A stretch of 22,520 nucleotides of DNA from JBFMEX01 sp040752215 (lineage in GTDB: Bacteria; Pseudomonadota; Alphaproteobacteria; Rhizobiales; Hyphomicrobiaceae), in assembly GCA_040752215.1 (NCBI GenBank), contig JBFMEX010000111.1, positions 1-22,520 on the forward strand. The letters are read 5' to 3'. The position numbers and the translations under genes were made by a program. The notes under the pieces were generated by a model, which was not told the DNA's origin, did not search any database, and worked only from the letters and a program-made list of their open reading frames with translations. This document shows, piece after piece, positions 15,677 to 22,520 of this stretch; the stretch's first letter is position 1, and each line of letters starts with the position of its first letter.

Positions 15677-17527
15677 TCAATACACCCGCGCCTTGGGCTC
15701 GATGTACTTGATCTCGTTGGTCAGTGTGTAGGTGTGCACCGGGCGGTAATCGAGCCGGACGGTCTTGTTGACGGGGTCGGTGAAAGCGAGCGTGTGCTTC
15801 ATCCAGTTGGCGTCGTCACGGCTCGGATAGTCCTCGCGCGCGTGCGCTCCCCGGCTCTCCTTGCGGCTCTCGGCGCCGACCACCGTCACCGCCGCCTGTA
15901 CGATCAGATTATCGTACTCGAGCGTCTCGATCAGGTCCGAGTTCCATACGAGCGAGCGGTCGCTGACGCGGACGTCCTCCGACTCGCGCCAGATCGCCTT
16001 GATCTTTTCGGCCCCCTCCGCCAGCACCGGCCCGTCGCGGAACACCGCGCAGTTCGCCTGCATCACCCGCTGCATCCTGAGCCGGAGCGCGGAGGTGGGC
16101 GTGCCGCCCTCGGCATGACGGAAGCGGTCGAGCCGGGACAGTGCCAGATCGGCCGAATCCTTGGGCAGCTCGGCATGCGCGCTCCGCTGCTCGATCGTAT
16201 CGGCACATCTGAGGCCCGCCGCCCGGCCGAACACCACGAGGTCGATCAGCGAGTTCGAGCCGAGCCGGTTGGCGCCGTGCACCGAGACGCACGCTGCCTC
16301 GCCGATTGCCATCAACCCCGGAACGATCTGGTCCGGGTTGCCGTTCTTCAGCGTCAGCACCTCGCCGTGATAGTTGGTCGGGATGCCGCCCATGTTGTAG
16401 TGGACGGTCGGGATCACCGGAATCGGCTGGCGGCGCAGGTCGACACCGGCGAACACCTTGGCGCTCTCTGTGATGCCCGGCAGGCGCTCGGCCAGGATCT
16501 TCGGATCGAGGTGGTCGAGGTGGAGGAAGATGTGATCCTTCTCCGCCCCGACGCCACGACCCTCGCGGATCTCCACCGTCATCGAGCGCGAGACGACGTC
16601 GCGCGAGGCGAGATCCTTGGCGTGCGGCGCATAACGCTCCATGAAGCGCTCGCCCTCGGAGTTGGTGAGATAGCCGCCCTCGCCCCGCGCGCCTTCCGTG
16701 ATCAGCATGCCAGCGCCATAGATGCCGGTCGGATGGAACTGCACGAACTCCATGTCCTGCAGCGGCAGGCCGGCGCGCAGTACCATTGCGTTGCCATCCC
16801 CGGTCTGCGTGTGGGCCCCGGTACAGGAGTAGTAGATCCGGCCATAGCCGCCGGTGGCGAGGATCGTCCGCCTGGCGCGGAAGCGATGGATCGAGCCATC
16901 GTCGAGATTGAGCGCGACAAGGCCGCGGCAGGCGCCCTCCTCGTCCATGATGAGGTCGATGGCGAAGTACTCGATGAAGAACTCGGCCGAGTGGCGCAGC
17001 GACTGCCCGTAGAGCGTGTGCAGCATGGCGTGGCCGGTGCGGTCGGCTGCTGCGCACGTGCGCTGCGCTGGCGGTCCCTCGCCGAACTCGGTCGTCATGC
17101 CGCCGAATGGACGCTGGTAGATGCGCCCGTCCTCGGTGCGCGAGAACGGCACGCCATAATGCTCCAGCTCATAGACCGCATCGGGGGCATGCCGGCACAG
17201 GTACTCGATCGCGTCCTGGTCGCCGAGCCAATCGGCGCCCTTGACGGTGTCGTACATGTGCCAGCGCCAGTCGTCGGGCCCCATGTTGCCGAGCGAGGCG
17301 GCAACGCCGCCCTGCGCCGCGACGGTATGCGAGCGAGTCGGGAACACCTTCGTCACGCAGGCCGTCTTCAGCCCCGCCTCGGCCGCGCCGAGCGTGGCCC
17401 TGAGCCCCGCCCCACCGGCGCCGACCACCACCACGTCGTAGGTATGGTCGGTGATCGGGTAGGCCTTGTCGAGCACGTGCGGCGCCCGCGCGCGCGCGGC
17501 GCCGCCCTTGCCGTTGGTCGTCGTCAT
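15677..17527 (-). CDS. sdhA: Succinate dehydrogenase flavoprotein subunit
   Basis: This 616-aa catalytic subunit of complex II oxidises succinate to fumarate. The FAD-binding motif is VVVVGAGGAGLRAT (about residues 32-45). H67 in RSHTVAAQGG is the covalent FAD site. HGANRLGSNSLIDLVVFGRAAG closes the flavin domain. VHYNMGGIPTNYHG and RGEGGYLTNSEGERFMERYAP belong to the capping and active-site region. ATG 17527 lies 5 bases after the sdhD stop. The frame is open 138 codons further upstream, but there it is the shadow of sdhD. The length is typical. Confidence 0.97.
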   Translation of the reverse strand: MTTTNGKGGAARARAPHVLDKAYPITDHTYDVVVVGAGGAGLRATLGAAEAGLKTACVTKVFPTRSHTVAAQGGVAASLGNMGPDDWRWHMYDTVKGADWLGDQDAIEYLCRHAPDAVYELEHYGVPFSRTEDGRIYQRPFGGMTTEFGEGPPAQRTCAAADRTGHAMLHTLYGQSLRHSAEFFIEYFAIDLIMDEEGACRGLVALNLDDGSIHRFRARRTILATGGYGRIYYSCTGAHTQTGDGNAMVLRAGLPLQDMEFVQFHPTGIYGAGMLITEGARGEGGYLTNSEGERFMERYAPHAKDLASRDVVSRSMTVEIREGRGVGAEKDHIFLHLDHLDPKILAERLPGITESAKVFAGVDLRRQPIPVIPTVHYNMGGIPTNYHGEVLTLKNGNPDQIVPGLMAIGEAACVSVHGANRLGSNSLIDLVVFGRAAGLRCADTIEQRSAHAELPKDSADLALSRLDRFRHAEGGTPTSALRLRMQRVMQANCAVFRDGPVLAEGAEKIKAIWRESEDVRVSDRSLVWNSDLIETLEYDNLIVQAAVTVVGAESRKESRGAHAREDYPSRDDANWMKHTLAFTDPVNKTVRLDYRPVHTYTLTNEIKYIEPKARVY

Positions 17528-17532
17528 GTCGG

Positions 17533-17907
17533 TCAGGCTCCGAGGCTGAGCTTCACCACCGCGAGCAGGCTCGCTGCGGCGATCAGGATGGCGAAGAAGG
17601 TGTTGAGCATCAGGGCGGTGATTTTCATCCCCTCCCCGTGTACGTAGTCCTCGATGATGACCTGCATGCCGATGCGCATGTGGATCGCGCCCGAGACGAG
17701 CAGCATCGCCAGCGGCAGGGCGACGAGCGGATGGGCAAGGCGCGCCTTCACCGCCGCATGGTCGAGCCCGACCAGCGAGGCGACCAGCCAGACGAGGAAC
17801 ACGGCCAGGACGAGGTTGGCGACCGCCGTCACCCGCTGCGTCCAGAAATGATCGGCGCCCTCTTTCGCCGAGCCGAGCCGGCGGACGTTCTTGAGCGGCG
17901 TGCGCAT
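17533..17907 (-). CDS. sdhD: Succinate dehydrogenase membrane anchor subunit
   Basis: This 124-aa protein anchors complex II and helps bind haem b and quinone. It shows three membrane helices: about residues 27-48 (VTAVANLVLAVFLVWLVASLVG), 60-80 (VALPLAMLLVSGAIHMRIGMQ) and 97-121. The conserved HMRIGMQVIIEDYVHGE segment contains the haem-ligand histidine region typical of SdhD. ATG 17907 gives the family N-terminus MRTPLKNVRRLGSAKEG. A longer frame to 18195 is a shadow of sdhC. The gap to sdhA is 5 bases. Confidence 0.94.
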   Translation of the reverse strand: MRTPLKNVRRLGSAKEGADHFWTQRVTAVANLVLAVFLVWLVASLVGLDHAAVKARLAHPLVALPLAMLLVSGAIHMRIGMQVIIEDYVHGEGMKITALMLNTFFAILIAAASLLAVVKLSLGA

Positions 17908-17921
17908 GGTCGGCTCGCTCC

Positions 17922-18344
17922 TCACAGCACCCTCCCGCCAAGCAGCGCGACCGCGGCCCAAACCGCCGCCGTCAGCAGCACCGACAGCACGATCGTGCCC
18001 CACGACAAGAGGTCGATCGTCGCCAGCTCGTAGCCGCGCCCGGTGTCCCAGATGAAATGCCGAATCCCGCCGAGCGCGTGATGGATCAGCGCCCAAGTGT
18101 AGCCGAGCAGGACCAGCTTTCCGGGCCAGCTCGCCATGATCCCCGAGACGAACGCGAAGTAGTCCGGCCCCGACGCCGCGGCGACCAGCCACCACGCCAG
18201 CAGCACACTGCCGAGATAAAGCGCCGCCCCCGTCATCCGGTGCAGGATCGACATCACCATGTTGATCAGCGGCGAGTAGATCTGCAGATGCGGCGACAGC
18301 GGTCGCTCGACCGCTTCCTTGCCCCGCGACCTCGCCATGGCCAT
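17922..18344 (-). CDS. sdhC: Succinate dehydrogenase cytochrome b556 subunit
   Basis: This 140-aa haem-binding membrane subunit heads the sdh operon. RPLSPHLQIYSPLINMVMSILHR carries the quinone-site Ser and Arg region and the SdhC signature. HHALGGIRHFIWDTG contains the haem b histidine. Three helices are visible, at about residues 35-57, 76-95 and 112-135. ATG 18344 has AGGAGG 5 bases upstream, the best ribosome binding site of the operon. It starts a co-directional run, and its promoter should lie in 18345-18561, where I see no clear box. Confidence 0.95.
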   Translation of the reverse strand: MAMARSRGKEAVERPLSPHLQIYSPLINMVMSILHRMTGAALYLGSVLLAWWLVAAASGPDYFAFVSGIMASWPGKLVLLGYTWALIHHALGGIRHFIWDTGRGYELATIDLLSWGTIVLSVLLTAAVWAAVALLGGRVL

Positions 18345-18561
18345 GCGATCCTCCTCGTCAAGTGACCGCCGACCCAGCGTATGGGTGGCGCAGTGCCGAG
18401 AGCCGCACTGCCGGTCGCCGGCCGGTCATCGGCACGTGATCCGGCCGCCGGTCCTGCAGGTATTGGCTCGGCTCGCCTTGTAGCGCGCCGGCCCGGCAGG
18501 GACAATTCGCCGAATGTTCGGGGGTGCCATGCGCGGCCGACACGCCGGTGGCCCGCGCGCG

Positions 18562-19599
18562 TCAGTAGATCGAGGCGACGATCGCCCGCCCGAGCGCCAA
18601 GCCGCTCTCGAAGGCATGCTCACCGAGTCGGCCGAGGCACCAGTCTCCCGCGACGCCGACCCTGTGCTCGCTCGAGTAGGCGAACGTCTCGCCGAGCGAT
18701 TGCTCGACCAGGCCGTGGCGCCAGAGGAAGGCCGTCATCTGGCTCGGCCGGGTCGGCGCCAGCCCGAGCACGTGGCTCACCTCCCCCCACAGCTCCTCGG
18801 CCACCAGCTCCGGCTCGGCATCCTCGGTCTCGCGGCTCCAGGTCGGCGAGGCGTGCACGACCACCGTCTCGCCCCTGACATTGCGGCCCGGCTTGGTGTT
18901 GTTGCGGGCGATCCAGCGGATCACTTCGGACATGTCGGAGTAGACGTCCTGTTCTGGCAGCGTCCTCTCCTCCAGTCGCACCATCAGCGCCCAGCAGGGC
19001 GACATCCTGACCCGGCGCAGAGGATCCGCGAGTTCGTCCAGCCGGCCGAGCAGCAACTGCGCCTGCGGCGCCGGCACGGCGATTGCCACCACCGCGAACG
19101 GTCCGACCGCGGTTGCATCGTCGAACCAGATCATCCAGCCCTTGTCGCCACGCTCGATGGTGTGCGCCTTGCGGCTGGTATGGATGCGCACGCTTTCCGC
19201 CAATGGCCTGACGATTGACGACATGCCCGGCGTGCCGACGAACCACGGCATGAGCTGCCCTGCGCCGGCGTCGCCACCGGTCGTCGCGCGTGGCGTCCAC
19301 CGCGTCGCGTAGCCGCCGGCCACCAGCTCGTCGAGGTAGCTGCGAAACTGAGTCGAGCGAGCGGTCAGGTATTGCGCGCCGTGATCGTAGGTCACGAGCC
19401 CGAGCCGCGTCGTGCCCATGCGCCCACCGATGATGCGATCCTGCTCGAAAATCTCGACATAGCACCCGGCACGACGCAGGACGCGCGCGCACGACAGGCC
19501 CGCCAGACCGGCTCCTATCACCGCCGCCCGCTGTGTCAATTGCCCCCCCGAGGCAACGAACCCGAGAAAAACGCAAATGCAAACAATAGGATAGCGCAC
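18562..19599 (-). CDS. Renalase-like FAD-dependent amine oxidoreductase
   Basis: This flavoprotein of up to 345 aa has the dinucleotide-binding motif VIGAGLAGLSCARVLRRAG, then the acidic E of EIFEQDRIIGGRMGT. DHGAQYLTARS and the closing GVAGDWCLGRLGEHAFESGLALG are typical of renalase-like NAD(P)/FAD proteins. The substrate is unknown. From ATG 19599 the protein would carry a 20-residue hydrophobic extension (PIVCICVFLGFVASG). TTG 19539, preceded by GGGGGGG, would give a normal cytosolic start at LTQRAAVIGAG. The start is therefore uncertain. It lies 204 bp downstream of the mesaconyl-CoA hydratase gene on the same strand and 217 bp upstream of sdhC. Confidence 0.82.
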   Translation of the reverse strand: MRYPIVCICVFLGFVASGGQLTQRAAVIGAGLAGLSCARVLRRAGCYVEIFEQDRIIGGRMGTTRLGLVTYDHGAQYLTARSTQFRSYLDELVAGGYATRWTPRATTGGDAGAGQLMPWFVGTPGMSSIVRPLAESVRIHTSRKAHTIERGDKGWMIWFDDATAVGPFAVVAIAVPAPQAQLLLGRLDELADPLRRVRMSPCWALMVRLEERTLPEQDVYSDMSEVIRWIARNNTKPGRNVRGETVVVHASPTWSRETEDAEPELVAEELWGEVSHVLGLAPTRPSQMTAFLWRHGLVEQSLGETFAYSSEHRVGVAGDWCLGRLGEHAFESGLALGRAIVASIY

Positions 19600-19783
19600 A
19601 ATAGCGTTTACGGCGCGTCGCCGCAGGCGCTCGCGGCCCGGACCAATTCAGACCCCGAATCAGATTGAGCCACCCTCGAATATGAAGCTGACCGCAAGCG
19701 CCGCCGCAACACGCACGTTGCATCGGATGCTGCAAAGCTGCGCATGATGCCGCGTTTACTGCCGATATTGCCCTTGCTCGCCG

Positions 19784-19800
19784 GCTCGCCGTCGGCGAGC
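19784..19800 (-). terminator. Hairpin just after the mesaconyl-CoA hydratase gene
   Basis: GCTCGCC (19784-19790) pairs with GGCGAGC (19794-19800) around a 3-base loop, 3 bases beyond the stop codon. No U tract follows on the minus strand, so it may stabilise the 3' end rather than terminate transcription. Confidence 0.35.
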
Positions 19801-19803
19801 TGC

Positions 19804-20871
19804 TCAAACCGCCGCGCGCGGGATCGCGAGCCACAGGTCGAGATCCAGCACCACGCCCTCGGCATAGCCTCCGGCCGCGTCCTTGAGCGGGAGACCGGCG
19901 GCGCTGACGTTCTTGACCCCGACCAGCCGCACGCGCAGCGCGCCGATGTCCCGGCGGCCGGCGATCTCCGCCTTCTCCAGGATCTCGGTCCAGGCGTAGA
20001 GCGTATCGCCGGCGAAGCAGGGCGCCACGTGCCGCCCACCGTTGATCGCCGCCACATGGAAGGCGTTACCGAGGCCGTTGAACGACAGCGCCCGCGCCAG
20101 CGAGATGACGACGCCGCCGTAGACGATCCGCTTGCCGAACCGCCCCTGCGCCTCGGTGTGCTGGTTGAAATGCACCTTGGCGGTGTTCTGGTAGAGCCGC
20201 GTGGCGAGCTGGTGCTCTGCCTCCTCGATCGTCATTCCGTCGACATGGTCGATCCGCTCGCCGGCCGCGTAGTCGTCCCACAGATGCGGCGAGCCGGCGA
20301 GCGCCCGATCGTATCCGGCGACGGTGAGCACCGGCACCGCGGACCCGATCGTGGCCGGATCGACGCGGTCCGGCAACTTCGGCACCACCGGCTCCGGCGC
20401 CGGGCTGGCGTGATCGCGCTTCCGCACCATCACCCAGCGATTGTACTCGAGCACCACCTCGCCATGCTGATTGCGCCCCGTCGAGCGCACGAACACGGTT
20501 CCCGTCTCGCGGTTGGAGTTCTCCTTGAGGCCGATCACCTCGGACACCGTCGACAGCGTGTCGCCAGGATACACCGCCTTGAGAAACCGTCCGCCCGCAT
20601 AGCCGAGATTGGCGATCGCATTGAGCGACACGTCCGGCACCGTCTTGCCGAACACGACGTGAAACGCGATCAGGTCGTCGACCGGCGCCCTCGGATAGCC
20701 GATAGCCTGCGCGAACGCATCCGAGGACTGCACGGCGAACCGCGGGCCGTAGAGCGCCATGTACAGTGCGCGATCGCCCTCCGTCACTGTCCGCGGCGTC
20801 GCGTGGGTCAGGATCTGACCGAAGCGGAAATCCTCGAAGTAGTTGCCGGGATTGGTCTTGCTGGTGCTCAT
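19804..20871 (-). CDS. mch: Mesaconyl-CoA hydratase (double MaoC-domain)
   Basis: This 355-aa hydratase is predicted to convert mesaconyl-C1-CoA to beta-methylmalyl-CoA in the ethylmalonyl-CoA pathway. Two hotdog (MaoC-like) halves are seen. The N-terminal half (about residues 10-150) begins NPGNYFEDFRFGQILTHATPRTVTEGDRALYM. The C-terminal half (about 200-345) includes NTAKVHFNQHTEAQGRFGKRIVYGGVVISLARALS. ATG 20871 has GAAGGA immediately upstream. The frame continues upstream to 22164 only as shadow. It follows the CitE-like gene by 56 bp on the same strand, probably as one operon. The close neighbourhood of sdh, mdh and suc genes matches, from memory, the arrangement in Rhodobacter. Confidence 0.86.
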   Translation of the reverse strand: MSTSKTNPGNYFEDFRFGQILTHATPRTVTEGDRALYMALYGPRFAVQSSDAFAQAIGYPRAPVDDLIAFHVVFGKTVPDVSLNAIANLGYAGGRFLKAVYPGDTLSTVSEVIGLKENSNRETGTVFVRSTGRNQHGEVVLEYNRWVMVRKRDHASPAPEPVVPKLPDRVDPATIGSAVPVLTVAGYDRALAGSPHLWDDYAAGERIDHVDGMTIEEAEHQLATRLYQNTAKVHFNQHTEAQGRFGKRIVYGGVVISLARALSFNGLGNAFHVAAINGGRHVAPCFAGDTLYAWTEILEKAEIAGRRDIGALRVRLVGVKNVSAAGLPLKDAAGGYAEGVVLDLDLWLAIPRAAV

Positions 20872-20927
20872 GGTCCTTCGCTCGCGGGCGCGTTGATTCG
20901 GGCTGGTCGGGTCGCACGGCGCCTCGG

Positions 20928-21818
20928 TCAGGCGGCCTTGGCGTTCATCTCGGCGATCGCCTCGGCGATCGCGACGGTGCGCTTCGCCATCACGAGGTGC
21001 AGCCGCTCGACCATCCGGCCCTCGACGGTGATGACGCCCTTCCTGGCGTTTTCGGGCATGTCGAATGCGGCGATGATCTTGCGCGACCAGCCGACCTCCT
21101 CCGCGGTTGGCGAGAAGATGTCGTTGGTCGGCCCGACCTGCGAGGGATGGATCAGCGTCTTGCCGTCCATGCCGAGCGTGCGGCCGTGCTCGCACTCCTC
21201 GCGCAGACCCGCCTCGTCCTTGTAATCGTTGTAGACGCCGTCCAGCACGTCGAGCCCGTAGGCGCGCGCCGCGACGATCGTCATCGCCAGCCACGGCACC
21301 ACCGCGAACCGGTTGTGCAGTGCGCGGGCGCGCGATTCTTTCAGCAGGTCGTTGGTACCCATCACCATGCAGGTCAGCCGGTGCTCGCGCTCGATGCCGG
21401 CTGCCGCGATATCGCGCACGTTGATGATCGCCATCGGCGTCTCCATCATCGCCCACAGCTTGGTCTTCTCCGGCGCGTGCGCTGCCTTCAGCACCTTTGC
21501 CGCGCTGATGATGTCGCCCGGCCGGCCGACCTTCGGCACCAGGATCGCGTCCGGTTCCGCCTCCGCAGCGGCGAACAGATCGTCGGCGCCCCACGGCGTC
21601 TCCAGCGCGTTGACGCGGATGATCAGCTCGCGCCGCCCGTAGCCGCCGGCCTTGACCGCCGCGCACACCCGCCCGCGCGCCTCGATCTTGGCGTCGGGCG
21701 CCACCGCGTCCTCGAGGTCGAGGATCAGGGCGTCGGCATCGATCGTGCGCGCCTTCTCGAGCGCACGCTGGTTGGAGCCGGGCATGTAGAGGACGCTGCG
21801 GCGGGGACGGACCTGCAT
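20928..21818 (-). CDS. mcl2: CitE-like (3S)-malyl-CoA thioesterase / CoA-ester lyase
   Basis: This 296-aa HpcH/HpaI-CitE family TIM-barrel enzyme has RRSVLYMPGSNQRALEKA at the start, ALILDLEDAVAP (D37), R68 (IIRVNALETPW), E126 (METPMAI) and TNDLLKE (D157), which form the Mg2+/CoA-ester site. The RRSVLYMPG type of N-terminus fits the (3S)-malyl-CoA thioesterase (Mcl2) better than the malyl-CoA lyase Mcl1. Its product would be malate, feeding the TCA cycle. ATG 21818 is preferred; an upstream GTG (21833) would add 5 residues. The gene pairs with mch. The exact reaction (lyase or thioesterase) cannot be settled from sequence alone. Confidence 0.83.
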   Translation of the reverse strand: MQVRPRRSVLYMPGSNQRALEKARTIDADALILDLEDAVAPDAKIEARGRVCAAVKAGGYGRRELIIRVNALETPWGADDLFAAAEAEPDAILVPKVGRPGDIISAAKVLKAAHAPEKTKLWAMMETPMAIINVRDIAAAGIEREHRLTCMVMGTNDLLKESRARALHNRFAVVPWLAMTIVAARAYGLDVLDGVYNDYKDEAGLREECEHGRTLGMDGKTLIHPSQVGPTNDIFSPTAEEVGWSRKIIAAFDMPENARKGVITVEGRMVERLHLVMAKRTVAIAEAIAEMNAKAA

Positions 21819-22008
21819 GGCGGTGGGCCTCACGGGTTCTTGTCAGTGGCAACGGTGTTGCGGCGCACACTAAAGGAGGCGGCCGCAAAGGCAAATCGAC
21901 GATTGGCCAATGTCCCCGGCCAATGCCGGCCAGCGGCTTGGCGGCAGCGGCGGCGTCCGCCACAGTAGCGATCGCCGATCCGACACCGATGACAAGGTGT
22001 TCCCCGCC
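21819..22008. promoter_or_regulatory. Divergent promoter region between the CitE-like gene and pdxY, with short repeats
   Basis: This 190-bp gap must hold promoters for both directions. The octamer GGCCAATG occurs twice in direct orientation at 21905-21912 and 21918-21925, and the first copy is part of the perfect palindrome ATTGGCCAAT (21902-21911). These could be operator half-sites, but no regulator can be named. Confidence 0.35.
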
Positions 22009-22520
22009 ATGGCCCGCGTACTCGCCATCTCCTCGTTCGTCGCCTCCGGCCATGTCGGGCTCTCCGCCGCATGGCCCGTCCTCTCCGCCATGGGCCACGA
22101 GACCATCGCGCTGCCGACCCGCGTGCTGTCCAACCACCCGGCCCACCCGCACTCGAGCGCCCACGACATCCCGCCTGCGGCCCTTGCCGCGATGCTCGAC
22201 GCGCTCGATGCCAACGGCCGCCTCGCCGGCATCGACCTCGTGCTGACCGGATACCTGCCGCTTGCCGCCTACTGCGAGGTGGCGCTCGCCGCCATCTCAC
22301 GCATCCGGCGGCAAAGTCCCGCCGCCCAAGTCCTCGTCGATCCGATCCTGGGCGACGATCCCGGCGGCCTCTACATCGCCGCCGACGCCGCTGCGGCGAT
22401 CCGTGATTCTCTGCTGCCGGAGGCCGACATTGCCACCCCCAACCGCTTCGAGCTGGCCTGGCTGTCCGGACAGGCGGTCTGTGACGTCGCGGCGGCCATC
22501 CCCGCCGCGCGCCCGCTCGC
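22009..22520 (+). CDS. pdxY: Pyridoxal kinase, N-terminal part (runs off the window)
   Basis: The first 170 residues of a ribokinase/PfkB-family vitamin kinase are present; the gene has no stop before the window edge. It phosphorylates pyridoxal or related B6 vitamers to make PLP. Signatures are ISSFVASGHVGLSAAWPVLSAMGHE at the N-terminus, the TRVLSNHPAHPH substrate-loop region, VLVDPILGDD...LYIA and IATPNRFELAWLSG. These follow the PdxY/PdxK pattern. AAGGTG lies about 9 bases before ATG 22009. Family members are about 280 aa, so roughly 60 percent is seen. It diverges from the CitE-like gene and has no evident functional link with it. Confidence 0.88.
   Translation, partial: MARVLAISSFVASGHVGLSAAWPVLSAMGHETIALPTRVLSNHPAHPHSSAHDIPPAALAAMLDALDANGRLAGIDLVLTGYLPLAAYCEVALAAISRIRRQSPAAQVLVDPILGDDPGGLYIAADAAAAIRDSLLPEADIATPNRFELAWLSGQAVCDVAAAIPAARPL

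Noticed and set aside
15257..17647. 796-codon plus-strand open frame opposite sdhA
   Set aside because: It is fully antisense to sdhA and the gene at 14845-15450. The sequence is His/Arg/Val-rich without any domain, as expected from GC-rich codon bias.
19744..21225. 493-codon plus-strand open frame opposite mch and the CitE-like gene
   Set aside because: Its Arg/His-rich composition mirrors the real minus-strand genes, and no motif was recognised.

Overview
The window reads as a GC-rich alphaproteobacterial chromosome, probably Hyphomicrobiales or a neighbouring order. The grounds are the gene content and order: an LDH-type malate dehydrogenase next to zapE and sucC/sucD, an sdhC-sdhD-sdhA-sdhB operon, and ethylmalonyl-CoA-pathway genes (mesaconyl-CoA hydratase and a CitE-like malyl-CoA enzyme) beside sdh. 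No tRNA, rRNA or CRISPR array was recognised.

Region 1 (1-2598) is accessory and scarred. It holds a possible C-terminal gene tail, one small unrecognised ORF, a complete IS3-family element (477-1843) with imperfect 27-bp terminal inverted repeats, and the first 87 codons of an IS256-family transposase cut off exactly at the IS3 end. After that come about 490 bp of non-coding, probably decayed DNA. In the IS3 element, orfA and orfB share one frame and are separated by a single amber codon buried in a perfect 11-bp-arm palindrome.

Region 2 (2599-6731, plus strand) looks like one transcription unit. It encodes an exported PafA/PhoK-type alkaline phosphatase, then three genes coupled by ATGA overlaps: a MacB/LolD-type ABC ATPase, an FtsX/MacB-type permease and a small exported DUF3299-like protein. 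The last three resemble cassettes that I recall being tied to zinc homeostasis in other proteobacteria. The phosphatase has a complete two-metal active site, so a metal or phosphate role for the whole set is a reasonable inference.

Region 3 (6947-11925, minus strand) is the TCA block zapE - mdh - sucC - small ribbon-helix-helix ORF - sucD, ending in a good intrinsic terminator. The usual downstream sucA/sucB genes are absent, and region 2 lies there instead. A GNAT acetyltransferase (12265-12840) diverges from zapE.

Region 4 (12841-13820) is a long leader-like intergenic stretch followed by a 43-codon Lys/Ala/Pro-rich histone-H1-like gene and a strong hairpin.

Region 5 (13910-18344, minus strand) is sdhC-sdhD-sdhA-sdhB, with an unrecognised 201-aa membrane-anchored protein gene between sdhA and sdhB. 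Region 6 (18562-21818, minus strand) has a CitE-like (3S)-malyl-CoA thioesterase/lyase, mesaconyl-CoA hydratase and a renalase-like flavoprotein. A pyridoxal kinase gene diverges from them and runs off the right edge. Together the core genes convert C4/C5 CoA esters to malate, succinate and oxaloacetate: the ethylmalonyl-CoA pathway genes sit next to the TCA enzymes that consume their products.
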